From contig DASZME010000022.1 of NCBI GenBank assembly GCA_035551995.1, positions 8,219 to 72,218 on the forward strand: DNA of 64,000 bases, written 5' to 3'. This stretch comes from RYN-428 sp035551995 (lineage in GTDB: Bacteria > Planctomycetota > Phycisphaerae > Tepidisphaerales > Tepidisphaeraceae). The notes below the pieces were generated by a model. It worked only from the letters and a program-made list of their open reading frames with translations, was not told the origin of the DNA and made no database searches. The stretch's first letter is position 1; the number at the start of each line of letters is the position of its first letter. Of this stretch, positions 1 through 9,083 are shown one piece after another. The position numbers were made by a program, and so were the translations under genes.

Positions 1-76
1 CGATTACCAGCCTTTCAAGCTCGCCGCGTAAACACGATTCGGCGCCCGATCCGCCAGCGGCGCGATCGCTCACAAA

Positions 77-1111
77 TCACCCGACCGGCGGCGGATTCCG
101 ATCGGCGAACTGGACCTGATGCCAGTACGGATACGCCGGCGTTACCGCACTTGCAGAGTCGAGCGTGGCGACCTGCTCGGGCGTCAGCGCCCAGCCGACG
201 GCGCCGAGGTTCTGCACCAACTGTTCTTCGTTCCGGGCTCCGACGATTACATTCGCCACCGTCGGCCGCCGAAGTAGCCAGTTCAGCGCGATTTGCGCCA
301 CGGTTTTTCCCGTTTCCCTGGCGACGGCGTCCAACGCGTCGACCACCTTGAACACATATTCGTCGGAAACCGGCGGACCCTTGTCGTTGGCGATCTTCGA
401 TCGAAGCCGGGTCGTCTCCGGAAGCTTGGCCCCGCGCCGAACTTTTCCCGTGAGCCTTCCCCATCCAAGGGGACTCCACACGATACATCCCACGCCCTGA
501 TCCATCCCCAGCGGCATCAGTTCCCACTCGTAGTCGCGTCCGATGAGCGAGTAATACGCCTGATGGGCGACGTATCGCGGCAGATGATACTTTTCCGAAG
601 CCGCCAATGATTTCATCAGGTGCCAGCCGGAAAAATTTGAGCAGCCGACGTAGCGGATCTTGCCGGCGCGGACCAGGTCATCCAATGTTCCAAGCGCCTC
701 CTCTACCGGCGTCAGCGCGTCAAACGCATGCAATTGGTAAAGATCGATGTAATCCGTGCCGAGGCGTTTCAAACTCGCCTCGACCGCTCGGATCAGATGA
801 AACCGGGACGATCCCACGTCATTGGGACCCTTCCCCGAAGCGAAGGTGCCCTTGGTCGATACGATGACCTCATCGCGGCGGCCTTTGATCGCCTTCCCGA
901 GAATCTCTTCGGCGGCGCCGCCGGAGTAAACGTCCGCCGAGTCGAACATCGTGAGGCCCGCGTCAAGGCAGACATCGACAAGTCGGGTCGCCTCGGCGAC
1001 GTCGGTTTGTCCCCACGCCTTAAAGAATTCGCCTCCGCCGCCGAAAGTGCCGGTGCCGAAGCTGAGAGCGGGGACTTTGAAGCCGGATTTGCCGAGGGTT
1101 CTGTATTCCAT
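77..1111 (-). CDS. Aldo/keto reductase family oxidoreductase
   Basis: A 344-residue protein of the NADPH-dependent aldo/keto reductase superfamily (TIM barrel), which reduces aldehydes or ketones to alcohols in the cytoplasm. The catalytic tetrad is visible: Asp and Tyr in FDSADVYSGG (near residues 57-66), Lys in VSTKGTF, and His in DLYQLHAFD. VGCSNFSGW and the C-terminal VGARNEEQL segment match the cofactor-binding part of the fold. Length is normal for the family. The protein starts MEYRTLGKSG, as in AKRs that act on small sugars or aldehydes. It is a single gene on the minus strand with no obvious operon partner. The substrate cannot be predicted. Confidence 0.93.
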   Translation of the reverse strand: MEYRTLGKSGFKVPALSFGTGTFGGGGEFFKAWGQTDVAEATRLVDVCLDAGLTMFDSADVYSGGAAEEILGKAIKGRRDEVIVSTKGTFASGKGPNDVGSSRFHLIRAVEASLKRLGTDYIDLYQLHAFDALTPVEEALGTLDDLVRAGKIRYVGCSNFSGWHLMKSLAASEKYHLPRYVAHQAYYSLIGRDYEWELMPLGMDQGVGCIVWSPLGWGRLTGKVRRGAKLPETTRLRSKIANDKGPPVSDEYVFKVVDALDAVARETGKTVAQIALNWLLRRPTVANVIVGARNEEQLVQNLGAVGWALTPEQVATLDSASAVTPAYPYWHQVQFADRNPPPVG

Positions 1112-1260
1112 TTATAAGTTCTCCGTTATTGCGGGAATTTCCCGAGTTCGAGGGCTACTTGTTTGAGCGTTGAGCCAAGCGCCGAAGCCAATTCGTCAGC
1201 GAACGTGAAGATGCCTTCAGCCCACCCGTCCATGTCGCGCCTTCATCTGCATCGTCATGC

Positions 1261-1869
1261 TCAGGGTGGAAATATCCACAGGCCGTCCTTGCGAACGCGA
1301 TGGTTTACGACTTTCGTGGAGACGCCAAACGTCTGCCCCAATAACCGCATCACACGATCGACGCCTTGTTCGTCAAGGCGATCAGGATCGACGCCGCCGT
1401 CGATCATTTGCTGGCGGATGCGCCCGCACTCGATGCGAAGAGGTCCAGGAGGGACGAGCAGCACGCCGTTGAAAGCATTCGCCTGCCACTCCAGCCAGCG
1501 ATAATCGTCTGCGGCAAGCGATGCCATTGCCTGTTTCCACTCGGCTGTCGTGTTGAATAACATGCTCTGATAAACGTTAGTATGTAAGACCAGGTGGGCA
1601 AATTCCTGGGCGAGGGAGAATCGATAGCGGTTTGGCGGCCGTTGCTCATATATTCGCTTATCGACGACGATTTCGGTCAGGTCACGAGTGATATAGGCAT
1701 CGATTTGGAAACGGTCCATCAGTCCATCGCGCGGCATGATGTCAATGCCGTAGCCGACGTCGATTATCGACTCAATGTCTACTGGATAAGCGCCATGTGG
1801 ATTATGGGCAACGGAAACGTCACGGGCGATCCGCACGATATCGGCGTGACTCAGTATCGAAATTGCCAT
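1261..1869 (-). CDS. ImmA/IrrE-type metallopeptidase-like protein with altered zinc motif
   Basis: A 202-residue protein that resembles the ImmA/IrrE (COG2856) family by layout: a central helix FSLAQEFAHLVLH followed about 45 residues later by LEWQANAFNGVLLVP. In the family the first helix reads HExxH and chelates zinc. Here the first His is Gln (QEFAH), so a normal HExxH site is missing. The gene lies 34 bp downstream of an XRE repressor gene on the same strand. In known pairs the peptidase cleaves its partner repressor (IrrE/DdrO, ImmA/ImmR) or acts as a toxin. With the altered motif this copy may be a non-proteolytic binder. Family call is good; activity is uncertain. Confidence 0.8.
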   Translation of the reverse strand: MAISILSHADIVRIARDVSVAHNPHGAYPVDIESIIDVGYGIDIMPRDGLMDRFQIDAYITRDLTEIVVDKRIYEQRPPNRYRFSLAQEFAHLVLHTNVYQSMLFNTTAEWKQAMASLAADDYRWLEWQANAFNGVLLVPPGPLRIECGRIRQQMIDGGVDPDRLDEQGVDRVMRLLGQTFGVSTKVVNHRVRKDGLWIFPP

Positions 1870-1903
1870 GAGGGCGTCAGTCTGTATCTTGCGGCAGGAT
1901 CCG

Positions 1904-2269
1904 CTACGCGCGTGACCGGATAAACTCGATCAGCTCATCCATTTTCTCTGGCGGGAGCGGGGCGCCCTCGAGCGTTCGCAACAGCACTGGAAGTTTGGCC
2001 GCCACCTCATCGTCGTTAAGCAGCGTTTTCGGTATCTGGCCTCGCGCGACATAAGCCAAAGTAGTGAATTGCGACCAATCTTCAGTGCCGGGCAGAATTT
2101 CCAACGCGCCGGCAAGTTCTCGCATCTTCACCTCGTCGAACGGTGGATTGAATACGCCTGTTTCGAGCTTGGAATGGTTGCCGGAATCGAATTTATTGCG
2201 CTCGCAAAAGGCGCGAAGCGTAAGATTCATCGTGCGGCGTCGATCCTTAATGTATTCACCAAAAGTCAT
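1904..2269 (-). CDS. XRE-family helix-turn-helix regulator
   Basis: A 121-residue DNA-binding protein. The N-terminal half (about residues 1-60) fits a Cro/C1-type HTH: FGEYIKDRRRTMNLTLRAFCE, then a recognition helix around NKFDSGNHSKLETG. The C-terminal part is acidic and has no recognised domain. It is the first gene of a two-gene operon with the ImmA-like gene downstream. Its promoter contains a perfect palindrome over the -10 box, so negative autoregulation is likely. A GAGGT ribosome-binding site precedes the ATG. Together the pair looks like a stress- or phage-responsive switch or an antitoxin/toxin pair. The partner supports this but function is inferred. Confidence 0.85.
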   Translation of the reverse strand: MTFGEYIKDRRRTMNLTLRAFCERNKFDSGNHSKLETGVFNPPFDEVKMRELAGALEILPGTEDWSQFTTLAYVARGQIPKTLLNDDEVAAKLPVLLRTLEGAPLPPEKMDELIEFIRSRA

Positions 2270-2304
2270 CCCACTACCTCACTGTTTTCCAATTTTCGCT
2301 CTAA

Positions 2305-2339
2305 GTTGTAATTATATTACAACACCCCCGTGAAGTCAA
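2305..2339 (-). promoter_or_regulatory. Promoter with palindromic operator upstream of the XRE gene
   Basis: On the minus strand, TTGACT (2339-2334) is followed after exactly 17 bases by TATAAT (2316-2311), a near-consensus sigma70-type promoter. The -10 box lies inside the perfect inverted repeat GTTGTAAT-TAT-ATTACAAC (2305-2323). A dimeric XRE repressor bound there would block RNA polymerase. The start codon of the regulator is 36 bp downstream. Confidence 0.85.
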
Positions 2340-2432
2340 CGACGGACGATGGAATGGGCTCACTACCGGGAACAATCGCGGTGACGCGCGCCGCGTTTGT
2401 TCGGCGTGTATTCTCCGCATACAATCCCGCCC

Positions 2433-4328
2433 ATGCTTTCCTCTATCCATTGTTTACGTTCCCTCGCCCTTGGGCGTGCGGTTGGCGCGAGTTTGCTAGC
2501 CATCGCAATCGCCTGCAATCTGGCCGATTCGCGCCGCGCGCGGGGCGACGTCCCGGCAAATCCGCCGCAGGAAAAAACGGCCGCGGCCGATTTTAAGATC
2601 GACGCCCGCAAAACCCTCGAATACCTGGCTTCCGATGAGCTCGAAGGCCGCGGCGTGGGAACCGCCGGGCTGGATAAGGCGGCGGATCGAATCGCCGAGG
2701 ATTTCCATAAGCTGGGATTGGAGCCGGTTCGCGGCTTCAGCGATTATTTTCAGCCGTTCAAGATGACCACGGCCGTTCTGCCTGATCCCAAGACCTCGCT
2801 GTCCGCCGGCGATGCCGAATACAAAATGGGCAAGGATTTTATTCCGCTCTCGTTTTCCGGCGAAGGATCGTTTGACGGCAATGTCGTTTTCGTCGGGTAC
2901 GGAATCGAGAGTAAGAAATTTGACTATGACGATTACGCCGGTCTGGACGTGAAAGGAAAGATCGTGCTGGCAATGCGCTTTGAGCCGCACAATGAAAAAG
3001 GGACAAGCCGATTCGTGAAAGAGGATTGGTCGGAGGAAGCACATCTGATCCACAAGGCACAGGTCGCGGCAAAACATGGCGCGACCGCGTTGGTGCTGGT
3101 TAATCCGCCGAACTTTCATCTCGGAGAGATGATGCTCATGCCGTTCTCGAGGATGGGCGCGGAGAAAGTAACGCTGCCGGTGGTGCAGGTTTTGGACGGC
3201 GTGGCCGACGGTTGGCTGAAACAGGCCGGGGTGGATAAGACATTGAAGCACCTTCAAGCCACGATCGACAAGGAAGGGAAGCCCGCGTCCATCGCCCTGG
3301 GAGACGTCAAGGTGAAGGGAACCGTCGCCATCCGGCGCGAGGAAAAACAAGTGAAGAACGTCATGGCGATGTGGCCAGGAAGTGGGAAGGACGCCGATGA
3401 ATTCCTGGTCATCGGCGCCCACTACGACCACCTCGGCTGGGGCGGATTCGGCAGCCTTGCGCCGGGCACGCGGGCCATCCATCACGGCGCCGACGACAAC
3501 GCTTCGGGCACCACCGCGATGCTGGAGATCGCATCGCAATTCGCTCACGGCAAGCCGCTCGACAAGACCCTCGTCTTCATCGCGTTCACCGGCGAGGAAG
3601 AAGGCCTTATCGGCTCTGCCTATTTCGTCAATCATCCGCCGATCCCGCTGAACAAAATCGTCGCGATGCTGAACCTGGACATGGTCGGCAGAGTACGGAA
3701 CAACATTGTCTATGTCGGCGGCGCCGGCACCGCGCCCAGCTTTGATGCCTTCCTGAAAGAAGCCGCCGTCGATTCTCCCCTGAAGTTCAAGACATTCGGC
3801 CGCGGCGGGATGGGTCCCAGCGACCATATGTCATTCGGGCTGAAGAAAGTGCCGGTGCTGTTTCTCTTCAGCGGCCTGCACATGGATTATCATCGGCCGA
3901 CCGATACTGCCGATAAAATCAACTACCAAGGCCTCGAAGACGTGGTGAAATATTCGGTAAAACTGGTGACGGGGCTGGATGATATGCCCAAAGAGAAGTA
4001 CGTTGACGCCGCCGACAAAGACAGCATGACTCCGTCCATGTCGCACGGCGGGTCTCGGGTGACGCTGGGGATCGTGCCGGACTACTCGACCATGGATGAC
4101 GAATCCAAGGGCGTAAAAATCAGCGGGACGGTGGTCGGTTCGCCCGCGGAGAAGGCGGGCCTGCAGGCCGGCGACACCATTGTGCAATGGAACGCCGACA
4201 AGGTCGATTCGCTTCAGCAACTCACCAATTTCCTTGGCGCCGGCAAGCCCGGCGACAAAGTGAAATTGAGCGTCAAGCGGGCCGACAAGAAGATCGAACT
4301 CGAGGCGACCCTCGCCGAGCGAAAATGA
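2433..4328 (+). CDS. Secreted M28-family zinc aminopeptidase with PA and PDZ domains
   Basis: A 631-residue exported peptidase. I chose the ATG at 2433 because it opens a typical signal peptide (MLSSIHCLRSLALG then a hydrophobic stretch). A protease-associated (PA) domain lies at about residues 100-250. The M28 catalytic core follows with all expected zinc ligands: GAHYDHLGWG (His), HHGADDNASGT (Asp), FTGEEEGLIGS (catalytic and ligand Glu), LNLDMVGR (Asp) and PSDHMSF (His). A PDZ domain closes the protein (GSPAEKAGLQAGDTIVQWNA). It should release N-terminal amino acids from peptides outside the cytoplasm. The next gene starts 10 bp after the stop. Confidence 0.94.
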   Translation: MLSSIHCLRSLALGRAVGASLLAIAIACNLADSRRARGDVPANPPQEKTAAADFKIDARKTLEYLASDELEGRGVGTAGLDKAADRIAEDFHKLGLEPVRGFSDYFQPFKMTTAVLPDPKTSLSAGDAEYKMGKDFIPLSFSGEGSFDGNVVFVGYGIESKKFDYDDYAGLDVKGKIVLAMRFEPHNEKGTSRFVKEDWSEEAHLIHKAQVAAKHGATALVLVNPPNFHLGEMMLMPFSRMGAEKVTLPVVQVLDGVADGWLKQAGVDKTLKHLQATIDKEGKPASIALGDVKVKGTVAIRREEKQVKNVMAMWPGSGKDADEFLVIGAHYDHLGWGGFGSLAPGTRAIHHGADDNASGTTAMLEIASQFAHGKPLDKTLVFIAFTGEEEGLIGSAYFVNHPPIPLNKIVAMLNLDMVGRVRNNIVYVGGAGTAPSFDAFLKEAAVDSPLKFKTFGRGGMGPSDHMSFGLKKVPVLFLFSGLHMDYHRPTDTADKINYQGLEDVVKYSVKLVTGLDDMPKEKYVDAADKDSMTPSMSHGGSRVTLGIVPDYSTMDDESKGVKISGTVVGSPAEKAGLQAGDTIVQWNADKVDSLQQLTNFLGAGKPGDKVKLSVKRADKKIELEATLAERK

Positions 4329-4338
4329 TTGGAAACAC

Positions 4339-5091
4339 ATGATCAATGCCTTCGTCCAGACGCTTGAACCTCGCCAGATGCTCAGCAGCGGGCCAACCCT
4401 CACCGGCGTGCAATTGCTTGGCCCCGTGAACGCGGTCAATTCAATCGTTTTGACTTTCAGCGGCCCGCTCGATCCGACCACCTCGCAGAATGTCGCCGGA
4501 TATGTATTCGGAAAGCCGATCCCGGGCACGTCCGATGATGGGTTCGACTACACCGACCTGCTCTACCGCAAAACAGGTCGGGAACACCCGGACACGGCAA
4601 AGGTTAAAGCCGTCAAGAAGGGGAAAATTCAGTTCTCCTCGGCCGTGTACGACGCCACCGGCGACACCGTAACGCTGACGCCGATCGTGGCGTTCAAGGC
4701 GAAAAAATACTTCCGCATTCTTCGCGTCCGCGGCGTCGGCGCCGACGCGATAGACGACGCGTCGGGAATCCCGTTCGGCGGCGGCGTGGATGAAGTCGCC
4801 AAGTGGAAACTTCAGCAGGGGAAAACCGTCCGCTACAACGACAGCCAGGGAAACAACGTCGCTTTGCGCCTGCACGGCGCCGGCAAGTTGTACGTCTTCC
4901 TCCGCCGCGGCAACGATCCCGATCCCGTCATCTTCGTCGACGGCGTCAACTCCGCCACCAGCATCGCCGCCACCGCGCTGCACGGAAAATTCAGCGCGGT
5001 CACCGACATCGCCGAAGTCAACGGCGGACAGGGCATCTCAAATGCCTTGCTGAACAACCCGACCTTTTCCGTTCAGGCGATCGTCCCATAA
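4339..5091 (+). CDS. LEPR-xLL motif exported protein of unknown function
   Basis: A 250-residue protein with the N-terminal motif LEPRQMLSSG at residues 9-18, the LEPR-xLL signature found on many exported planctomycete proteins. The first part after it (GPTLTGVQLLG to LTFSGPLDPTTSQN) resembles a bacterial Ig-like SbsA-type fold often seen in these proteins. The remainder is beta-rich with no catalytic motif that I recognise. It starts 10 bp after the M28 peptidase and is probably co-transcribed with it. A surface or structural role is inferred. Confidence 0.75.
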   Translation: MINAFVQTLEPRQMLSSGPTLTGVQLLGPVNAVNSIVLTFSGPLDPTTSQNVAGYVFGKPIPGTSDDGFDYTDLLYRKTGREHPDTAKVKAVKKGKIQFSSAVYDATGDTVTLTPIVAFKAKKYFRILRVRGVGADAIDDASGIPFGGGVDEVAKWKLQQGKTVRYNDSQGNNVALRLHGAGKLYVFLRRGNDPDPVIFVDGVNSATSIAATALHGKFSAVTDIAEVNGGQGISNALLNNPTFSVQAIVP

Positions 5092-5118
5092 ACCGCCCGA
5101 ACAGCTATCGAGATTTCC

Positions 5119-5577
5119 ATGCGAAACGGAATCATCATCGTCGATCACGGCTCCCGCCGGCCCGAAAGCAACGAGATGCTCGAGGAGGCGGCGGCGGCGT
5201 TCGCGCGGCGGTTCAGCGAGCGATACGATATCGTCGAGCCGGCCCACATGGAGATCGCCGAGCCGTCGATCGCGACCGCATACGCGCGCTGCGTTGCGCG
5301 CGGGGCCGAGCGTGTGGTGGTGGTCCCATTTTTCCTGGGGCCGGGCAAACACTGGACACAGGACATTCCACGCCTGACCGCCGACGCCGCCGCCGGTTTT
5401 CCTCAAACGCGATATCACGTCGCGCCCACCCTCGGGATCGACAACCTGATTCTCGATCTACTGGCCAAGCGCGCATGTCATTGCGAAACAAACAACTTTA
5501 ACTGCGACCTCTGCAAGGGAACGCTTCGCAGCGGCCAAGCCGACGAGTTATCGGCCGTCGCGGGCGAGCATCGTTGA
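5119..5577 (+). CDS. cbiX: CbiX-type sirohydrochlorin chelatase with a Cys-rich tail
   Basis: A 152-residue single-domain class II chelatase, the family that inserts cobalt, iron or nickel into sirohydrochlorin (cobalamin, siroheme or F430 pathways). The metal-binding His is in VDHGSRRP near the N-terminus. PAHMEIAEPSI and VVVVPFFLGPGKHW are family landmarks. After the domain comes a tail CHCETNNFNCDLC with four Cys and one His, which could bind metal or an iron-sulfur cluster, as reported for some CbiX proteins. It starts 27 bp after the upstream gene. No other tetrapyrrole genes are nearby, so the metal cannot be assigned. Confidence 0.88.
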   Translation: MRNGIIIVDHGSRRPESNEMLEEAAAAFARRFSERYDIVEPAHMEIAEPSIATAYARCVARGAERVVVVPFFLGPGKHWTQDIPRLTADAAAGFPQTRYHVAPTLGIDNLILDLLAKRACHCETNNFNCDLCKGTLRSGQADELSAVAGEHR

Positions 5578-5688
5578 GTTCCTAAGTCCCGCACGTTCCA
5601 ACGCCGAACGGCTTCAAAATCCACCTCGTCGATTACCGATAATTTCTGTCGCTGTCGCGGATCGTGCAGGTCAGCCGAAGACAGTGGC

Positions 5689-7293
5689 ATGACCCGACTC
5701 GATCTTCAATCGCGCGCGCAATCTCAGCCGCGTGTCGGATACGCGCTTCTGATCGGGTTGATCGTCCTGGTCGCGGCGGGAAAGCCGATCCTCTTCGATA
5801 CGCTCGATCCCGATTGCTTCTGGCATCTTCGCGTGGCCGAGCAATTGCGCGCGGACGGTATCGGCCGACTCATCGACCGTCTCTCCTTCGCTTCAATGCC
5901 GCGGCCGTGGACGCCCTACTCGTGGCTGGCGGAACTGTCGATGGAATGGATCTGGAAAGCCTGCGGATGGCGGGCCGCATTGATCGTCCAATCCCTGCTA
6001 CAGGCGGCGTTCATCGTCTTCATCGCGATGGCCTGCCGCGCAAAGGCCATTCCAAACCGCGATGCGGCCGCGGACGGTTTCACGACCGACCCCTTCGTCC
6101 CCGGCGCCCTCGAATCCGCTCTGGCCACGGCGACCGCGGGCGTTCTGTCGCTGGCCTATATGAGCTTTCGACCCGCGACCGCGGCGCTGACGCTCCTGGG
6201 CTTCTGCGGCTGGCTCATCGTTCGCGACCGCCGATCCGGCGAACAAACCAAAGCCGTCTGGATACTGGCGCCGGCGACGGCGCTCATGGCGAATATTCAT
6301 CTCTACGCCATTCTCATTCCCATCTGGGTGTGCGCCCTATGGCTGGGCGCGATCGTGGAGCGGCACGGGGCGCGGCCGGAACATCGCGCCCAAGCCAATC
6401 GACGCGCGACGCGATATGGCTTGTTGCTTGCCGCCAGCACTGCCGCGTCCCTGGCCACGCCGATGCTGCCGGGCGTTTTCGCAAGCGTATTGCGGTATCA
6501 GTTCGGCGATCCGATGGTGGCCAGCGGGTACATCTCGGAAATGCGGCCATTCTATGACGGTGTCGCCGGGAAAATTTCCGCCGCGCTCGTCGTGTTATTC
6601 GGCGCTTTCGTGGCGCTGGGCCGTCATCGGCTGCGCGTCGGCGAATGGTTATGGCTTGGCGTGGCGACGATGCTGCTGCTTCGGCTGGGTCGGTTCGCGC
6701 CGACATTCGCGATCGTCGCGGCGCCGATCTTCGCCGCCGCGCTGCCGCCGCTTTCCGGTCGGATTCTACGCAAACCGGCTGTCTGTTTTCTGATCGCCAG
6801 CGTGCTGACGATAGGCGTCTCGCGGTTGTGGATGCAGTTCCCGTCCCGGGGCGCCAGGCTCGCGACGTGGCTGAATCGCCAGGGTCCCGATGCGCCGGGG
6901 TATCCCTGCGCGGCGGCCGATTACGTCGCGGCGAACGTCAAGCCAATCAGCGGACGACTCATCAATGAATTCACGTGGGGCGGCTATCTTGAATGGCGAC
7001 TTGGCGATCAATACCAGGTTCTGCTCGACGGCCGCACCCAGCTTTTCTCCCCCGCTTTCTGGCAAGCCACTTATCTTGGCGCCGACGATCGCCGGGCCTG
7101 GTATTTTTCCCGGTTGCAGGTCGATGCCGCGGTCTTGCCGATCGATCGCAGTCTCTTTCAGCGGACGCTCGTACAGCAGGGCTGGCGGACCGTCTATCGC
7201 GACGATCGCGCGCAGGTGCTCCTGCCGCCGCCGGGCGTCGCCGAGGGCTCCCATGCGCGTTCGCCGTTCGCCGGCCTGATCCTTGACGAATAG
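5689..7293 (+). CDS. Polytopic membrane protein, possibly GT-C-like
   Basis: A 534-residue protein with about ten hydrophobic segments, the first at residues 18-34. The loop after the first membrane span reads LDPDCFWHLRVAEQL, and later PWTPYSWLAELSMEW. An acidic residue in the first outer loop plus this layout recalls GT-C glycosyltransferases that use lipid-linked sugars, but no family motif is decisive. The C-terminal part (about residues 400-534, with LINEFTWGGYLEW and VLLDGRTQLF) is soluble. The 110 bp upstream show no clear promoter. The product is an integral membrane protein; the glycosyltransferase role is a guess. Confidence 0.75.
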   Translation: MTRLDLQSRAQSQPRVGYALLIGLIVLVAAGKPILFDTLDPDCFWHLRVAEQLRADGIGRLIDRLSFASMPRPWTPYSWLAELSMEWIWKACGWRAALIVQSLLQAAFIVFIAMACRAKAIPNRDAAADGFTTDPFVPGALESALATATAGVLSLAYMSFRPATAALTLLGFCGWLIVRDRRSGEQTKAVWILAPATALMANIHLYAILIPIWVCALWLGAIVERHGARPEHRAQANRRATRYGLLLAASTAASLATPMLPGVFASVLRYQFGDPMVASGYISEMRPFYDGVAGKISAALVVLFGAFVALGRHRLRVGEWLWLGVATMLLLRLGRFAPTFAIVAAPIFAAALPPLSGRILRKPAVCFLIASVLTIGVSRLWMQFPSRGARLATWLNRQGPDAPGYPCAAADYVAANVKPISGRLINEFTWGGYLEWRLGDQYQVLLDGRTQLFSPAFWQATYLGADDRRAWYFSRLQVDAAVLPIDRSLFQRTLVQQGWRTVYRDDRAQVLLPPPGVAEGSHARSPFAGLILDE

Positions 7294-7307
7294 GCGGCGC
7301 CGGGACG

Positions 7308-7349
7308 ATAGAAAGAAGGCGGCCGTTTTACCGGCCGCCTTCTTTCTAT
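7308..7349. terminator. Bidirectional terminator between convergent genes
   Basis: An 18-bp perfect stem: GAAAGAAGGCGGCCG (7311-7325) pairs with CGGCCGCCTTCTTTC (7332-7346) around a TTTTAC loop, extended by ATA/TAT. It lies between the stop codons of two convergent genes (7293 and 7371) and serves both strands. Confidence 0.85.
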
Positions 7350-7370
7350 ATTCGATTGTTGCGATGGACG

Positions 7371-7838
7371 TTACCGTTTTTCGGCATATTGCGCGATGAA
7401 CTGCGGGACCGGATAGTGCCGCATTAGAAACTCGCGAAGCTGCTTTCGCTCGGCGATCACGAAATTCACCGGCTCATCGATCCGCCGGGACGAAAAATTG
7501 ACTGATTTCACCAGATCCTCGGCGCTGGTCGCCACCTGCACCGAGTTGGTGTCGCGATTCATCGGCAGCATGTGAAACTGCCACGCCTGCCGGCGGCTCA
7601 GGAGCCGCAGGCATTCGGTTTCGACTTCATGCTCGTCAAGATCGACGACGCCGACCGTCCGCAGATATTGCTGCACCCAGGCGTCCTCGATAACCTTCGG
7701 CTGAATGCCATACAGCCGCTCGGCAAGATCGCCGAACGGGCGATGCGACGTCTTTTGCACCGTCACGATGTGTTGCACCTGCGCCTCGGTAAGAGCGCCT
7801 TGCTCGACTAAAAGTTGGCCGATTTGTATAGCTGGCAA
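7371..7838 (-). CDS. Stand-alone GspE/MshE N-terminal (MshEN-like) domain protein
   Basis: A protein of about 155 residues matching the N-terminal domain of type II secretion/type IV pilus ATPases (GspE, PilB, MshE). PAIQIGQLLVEQGALTEAQV and LAERLYGI followed by a second alpha/beta unit are typical. This domain can bind cyclic di-GMP in MshE. There is no ATPase domain, so it may act as a sensor or adaptor. Start choice: an ATG at 7856 is in frame, but a strong AGGAGGAG lies six bases before the TTG at 7838, and the domain begins directly after it, so I prefer the TTG. No pilus genes are adjacent. Confidence 0.75.
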   Translation of the reverse strand: MPAIQIGQLLVEQGALTEAQVQHIVTVQKTSHRPFGDLAERLYGIQPKVIEDAWVQQYLRTVGVVDLDEHEVETECLRLLSRRQAWQFHMLPMNRDTNSVQVATSAEDLVKSVNFSSRRIDEPVNFVIAERKQLREFLMRHYPVPQFIAQYAEKR

Positions 7839-8086
7839 TTGAATCTCCTCCTGCATGTATTGCGTTTCTCAATGACTATCGGCAGGAAACGGCGCGAGCT
7901 TGGTGAGGAGCATCCACATGACCCGATATTAAAAGTCCGGCCGGCATGCTCGCCGGTTTCGTCCCGGCGACCGCCTGCCGATGACGCGGCGCACGCAGCG
8001 CCGCGGGCGGCGGAGTCAGGTGGCCTTTTGGCGATCGCCGAGCGCGGCGCCATTGTCTTCCTTCTTTTCCGCGCCTATTGAAGGTG

Positions 8087-9082
8087 ATGATTCCATTTTC
8101 CATTCTCGACCTCTCTCCCATTACCGAGGGAAGCGACGCCGCCCGCTCGTTCCGTAACACGCTGGACCTGGCGCGGCATGGCGAGCGGTGGGGCTACCGG
8201 CGGTTTTGGCTGGCCGAGCATCATGGCATGCCGGGCATCGCCAGCGCCGCCACGGCCGTGTTGATCGGGCACGTGGCCGGCGGGACGACCACGATCCGCG
8301 TCGGCGCCGGGGGAATCATGCTGCCCAATCATTCTCCGCTGGTGATCGCCGAACAGTTCGGAACGCTGGAGTCTCTGTATCCGGGCCGAATCGATCTGGG
8401 GCTTGGACGGGCGCCGGGTTCCGATCAGATCACCGCCCACGCCCTGCGGCGCAATCTTGCCGGCGGCGTCGACGCTTTTCCGCAGGACGTGGTGGAACTG
8501 ATGGAGTATTTCTCGGCCGATCCCGCTCGGCCCATTCGCGCCATCCCCGGCGCCGGGCTCAAGATTCCCATCTGGATTTTAGGTTCGAGTCTTTTCGGCG
8601 CTCACCTGGCGGCGGCGTTGGGTCTGCCTTACGCCTTCGCGTCGCATTTTGCGCCGGCGCAAATGATGCAGGCGATTTCCATCTATCGAGAAAACTTTCA
8701 ACCCTCCGCCGAATTAAGCAAGCCATACGTGATGCTCGGCTACAACGTCTTCGCGGCCGATACCGACGAAGAGGCCCGCCTGCTCGCGACGTCCATGCAA
8801 CAGGCGTTCGTGCGACTTCGCACCGGCCATCCGACAACGCTGCCGCCGCCGATGAGCGATTATCTGACCCGCATCGGCCCCGCGGAACTCGCCCTGCTGG
8901 ATCAGGTCCTGTCGTGTTCGGCCATCGGCTCGCCGAAGACCGTGGCGAAAGACTTGCGGGAATTCGTCACGCGAACCGGGGCGGATGAACTGATGATCAC
9001 GTCGCAGATTGTTGATCACGCGGCCCGGTTACGGTCGTATGAAATCACGGCAAATTGTCGGGATTCGGCAATGGGGCCATGA
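8087..9082 (+). CDS. LLM-class flavin-dependent oxidoreductase
   Basis: A 331-residue luciferase-like monooxygenase family protein, using reduced flavin (FMNH2 or F420-type) to oxidise an unknown substrate. Family marks: SILDLSPITEG at the N-terminus, RFWLAEHHGMPGIAS (active-site His pair), VGAGGIMLPNHSPLVIAEQF, and LGLGRAPGSD. This pattern fits the YhbW-like subgroup with MsnO8-type N-terminus. The ATG at 8087 follows GAAGGTG closely; a TTG three codons upstream is an alternative. It is a single gene with no partner reductase nearby. Confidence 0.92.
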   Translation: MIPFSILDLSPITEGSDAARSFRNTLDLARHGERWGYRRFWLAEHHGMPGIASAATAVLIGHVAGGTTTIRVGAGGIMLPNHSPLVIAEQFGTLESLYPGRIDLGLGRAPGSDQITAHALRRNLAGGVDAFPQDVVELMEYFSADPARPIRAIPGAGLKIPIWILGSSLFGAHLAAALGLPYAFASHFAPAQMMQAISIYRENFQPSAELSKPYVMLGYNVFAADTDEEARLLATSMQQAFVRLRTGHPTTLPPPMSDYLTRIGPAELALLDQVLSCSAIGSPKTVAKDLREFVTRTGADELMITSQIVDHAARLRSYEITANCRDSAMGP

Positions 9083-9083
9083 T

